From contig JAABTQ010000005.1 in NCBI GenBank assembly GCA_011389745.1, positions 1 to 64,000 on the forward strand: a stretch of DNA of 64,000 nucleotides, in the 5' to 3' direction. The translations under genes and the position numbers were made by a program. Under the pieces are notes generated by a model. The model was not told the origin of the DNA, ran no database searches, and saw only the letters and a list, made by a program, of their open reading frames with translations. The DNA is from Desulfobacteraceae bacterium. GTDB lineage: Bacteria > Desulfobacterota > Desulfobacteria > Desulfobacterales > SKZT01. The stretch's first letter is position 1, and every line of letters begins with the position of its first letter. This document shows positions 62,737 through 64,000 of this stretch, piece after piece.

Positions 62737-64000
62737 TTAATGAATATTGGAAATCCAAAAAGGCATTGATAATACGCCCTGGTCGGCACCTAAGCCAAGT
62801 TCCGAAAAAACCTTTAGTTTGGGACGAACTTCTTCCAGAACACTTACCGCCAGGATTGAATTTGCCGATTCCTTTCCAAATAAGGGCATACTTTCGATCA
62901 AAAGGTTTATCATGGACTTTTTCCCCGGAAATTCCTTCAGTTCAATTTCTTCTTTTTCCCCGATTCCCGCTGATTTTTTTGCCAGACCAATAGCCTCCCG
63001 GTAACCTCCCAATTCATCCACAAGGCCTATTTTTAGTGCATCCTCTCCGGTCCAAATCCTGCCTTTGGCGATTTCCAGTACCTTTTCCATGGGGATTTTT
63101 CTTCCCTCACCCACCTTTACAGTAAAGTCTTCATATATTTGATCCAGAAAATTTTGAAAGAGTTCCCATTGTTCAGGGGTATAATCGTGTGTTCCGGTCC
63201 AGAACGTGGCATTTTTGCTGGTGTGAATTTCATCCCAGCTAATTCCCAGCTTTTCCCACAGTTCAGAAGTGAGCATTTTACCCGCAAATACTCCGATTGA
63301 TCCTGTGATCGTTCCAGGTTGGGCTACAATCTTATCGGCGGCCATGGCCACAAAATAACCGCCGGAGCCTGCCATATTGCCCATAGATACAATGACCGGA
63401 ACACCTTTTTCTCTTGCCCGGACAGTTTCCCTCCAGATGGTGTCGGAAGCTACATATGAGCCCCCTGGACTGTCGATTCGAAATATTATAGCTGAAACCT
63501 TGGCTTCATCCACGGCCTGACGGAAAGCTTTGGATACTGTTTCCGCCCCCATGGCCAGCTTTCCCGACATTGGAGAAAAGCCGCTTTTGCCCCTTTGCAC
63601 TGCCCCTACCCCGTAGATAAGAGCGACGGTCTTTCCTTTTTCATGGAGCACCCCCGCACGTTTTATATACTCAGACCATTCCAGTCGCTGAGCCGAAGAT
63701 CCGGCTTCTTTTTGCACAAAAGACAGCACCTCATCCGCATAATGAAGACCATCAACAAGACCCGCCTCCAGAGCTTCCTGGGCAGTAAACAAACCCTGAT
63801 CAAAAAGATTTATCACCTGTTCTTTTTTAAGCCCTCTATCGAAAGCAATATCCTTAACCATGTTTTGAAACCATGAATTCAATAAAGCTTCCAAAGCTTG
63901 TGTGTGAGGTTGGGTATAATGCTCCTCGGTAAAAGTGTTCATGGCGTTTTTGTACTCATATCGACTATCCATTCTGGCCGTAACACCAATCATATCCAAA
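62737..64000 (-). CDS. sppA: Signal peptide peptidase SppA, 67K type (5' end outside the window)
   Basis: This partial gene runs off the right edge, leaving about 420 C-terminal residues. It is a membrane serine protease that cleaves leftover signal peptides. The second repeat half is intact: FRIDSPGGSYVASDTIWRET, then the nucleophile Ser region MGNMAGSGGYFVAMAADKI, and PGTITGSIGVFAGK. The Lys base would lie in the N-terminal half, at or beyond the edge. It converges on the PfkB gene with a 24-bp gap. Confidence 0.92.
   Translation of the reverse strand, partial: LDMIGVTARMDSRYEYKNAMNTFTEEHYTQPHTQALEALLNSWFQNMVKDIAFDRGLKKEQVINLFDQGLFTAQEALEAGLVDGLHYADEVLSFVQKEAGSSAQRLEWSEYIKRAGVLHEKGKTVALIYGVGAVQRGKSGFSPMSGKLAMGAETVSKAFRQAVDEAKVSAIIFRIDSPGGSYVASDTIWRETVRAREKGVPVIVSMGNMAGSGGYFVAMAADKIVAQPGTITGSIGVFAGKMLTSELWEKLGISWDEIHTSKNATFWTGTHDYTPEQWELFQNFLDQIYEDFTVKVGEGRKIPMEKVLEIAKGRIWTGEDALKIGLVDELGGYREAIGLAKKSAGIGEKEEIELKEFPGKKSMINLLIESMPLFGKESANSILAVSVLEEVRPKLKVFSELGLGADQGVLSMPFWISNIH

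Overview
The window reads as chromosome of an anaerobic, diderm (Gram-negative) bacterium, most likely a member of the Desulfobacterota (Desulfobacterales-like). This is inferred from the gene families, not from a marker gene: heptose-based LPS synthesis (hldE), MlaA-to-E and YdbH-type lipid transport, a ThrH-type threonine route, large hybrid sensor kinases, a corrinoid-type methyl-H4folate methyltransferase, and a radical SAM family with a CX4CX2C site. Coding density is high. Base composition is moderate by eye (not computed), with one visibly AT-richer gene at 15383-16492.

Layout. 1-2.0 kb: an intact IS66-type insertion sequence with perfect inverted ends, then terminator-like hairpins. 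2.0-7.6 kb: an initiator tRNA-Met with its own promoter, then a tight minus-strand operon (alaC-hom-thrH-ybgC-hldE-DUF167) for alanine/threonine and heptose synthesis. 7.8-11.9 kb: plus-strand purM, a small 51-codon ORF, a WecA/CapD-type fusion and tsaD. 11.9-14.0 kb: minus-strand nagZ and mltG (cell-wall turnover). 14.1-17.7 kb: a radical SAM enzyme, an AI-2E-type permease and an MFS exporter. 17.7-20.6 kb: a thioredoxin-like/HEAT protein next to a thioredoxin-reductase-like flavoprotein that appears to lack NADPH motifs, then a PRPP synthetase. 20.6-23.8 kb: a 5TM-PAS hybrid kinase divergent from the hut genes.

24.0-34.7 kb: a histidine-degradation region. hutU, hutI and hutH lie on plus; an FTCD-type fusion and a methyl-H4folate methyltransferase homologue lie on minus. 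Together these could take histidine to glutamate plus a one-carbon unit on H4folate. An 809-aa predicted outer-membrane barrel and a small graveyard of gene fragments (a second hutH 3' end and a metallo-beta-lactamase-fold gene) sit between the two halves. 35-41 kb: a SHOCT membrane protein, an amidohydrolase, a Cache-type hybrid kinase and glpK. 41-44.6 kb: ydbH-ynbE-ydbL. 44.8-49 kb: an azoreductase, aconitase and an MBL hydrolase. 49.1-53.1 kb: an mla operon (E-F-D-C-A) without mlaB, whose MlaF carries a degenerate GGDEF-like tail. 53.1-56.2 kb: MTA/SAH deaminase and adenine deaminase. 56.4-60.9 kb: HU, a zinc-ribbon protein, two lipoproteins sharing a LysM-like module, and an adenylate/guanylate cyclase. 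61.1-64 kb: a short asparaginase, a PfkB kinase and a 5'-truncated sppA.

The best leads are the MlaF-GGDEF fusion in an mlaB-less operon, the NADPH-motif-less thioredoxin-reductase-like pair, the cyclase operon with two LysM-like envelope lipoproteins, a two-copy small inverted-repeat element (41780-41869 and 56990-57070), and the hut fragment graveyard. No CRISPR array, prophage or obvious defence system was seen.
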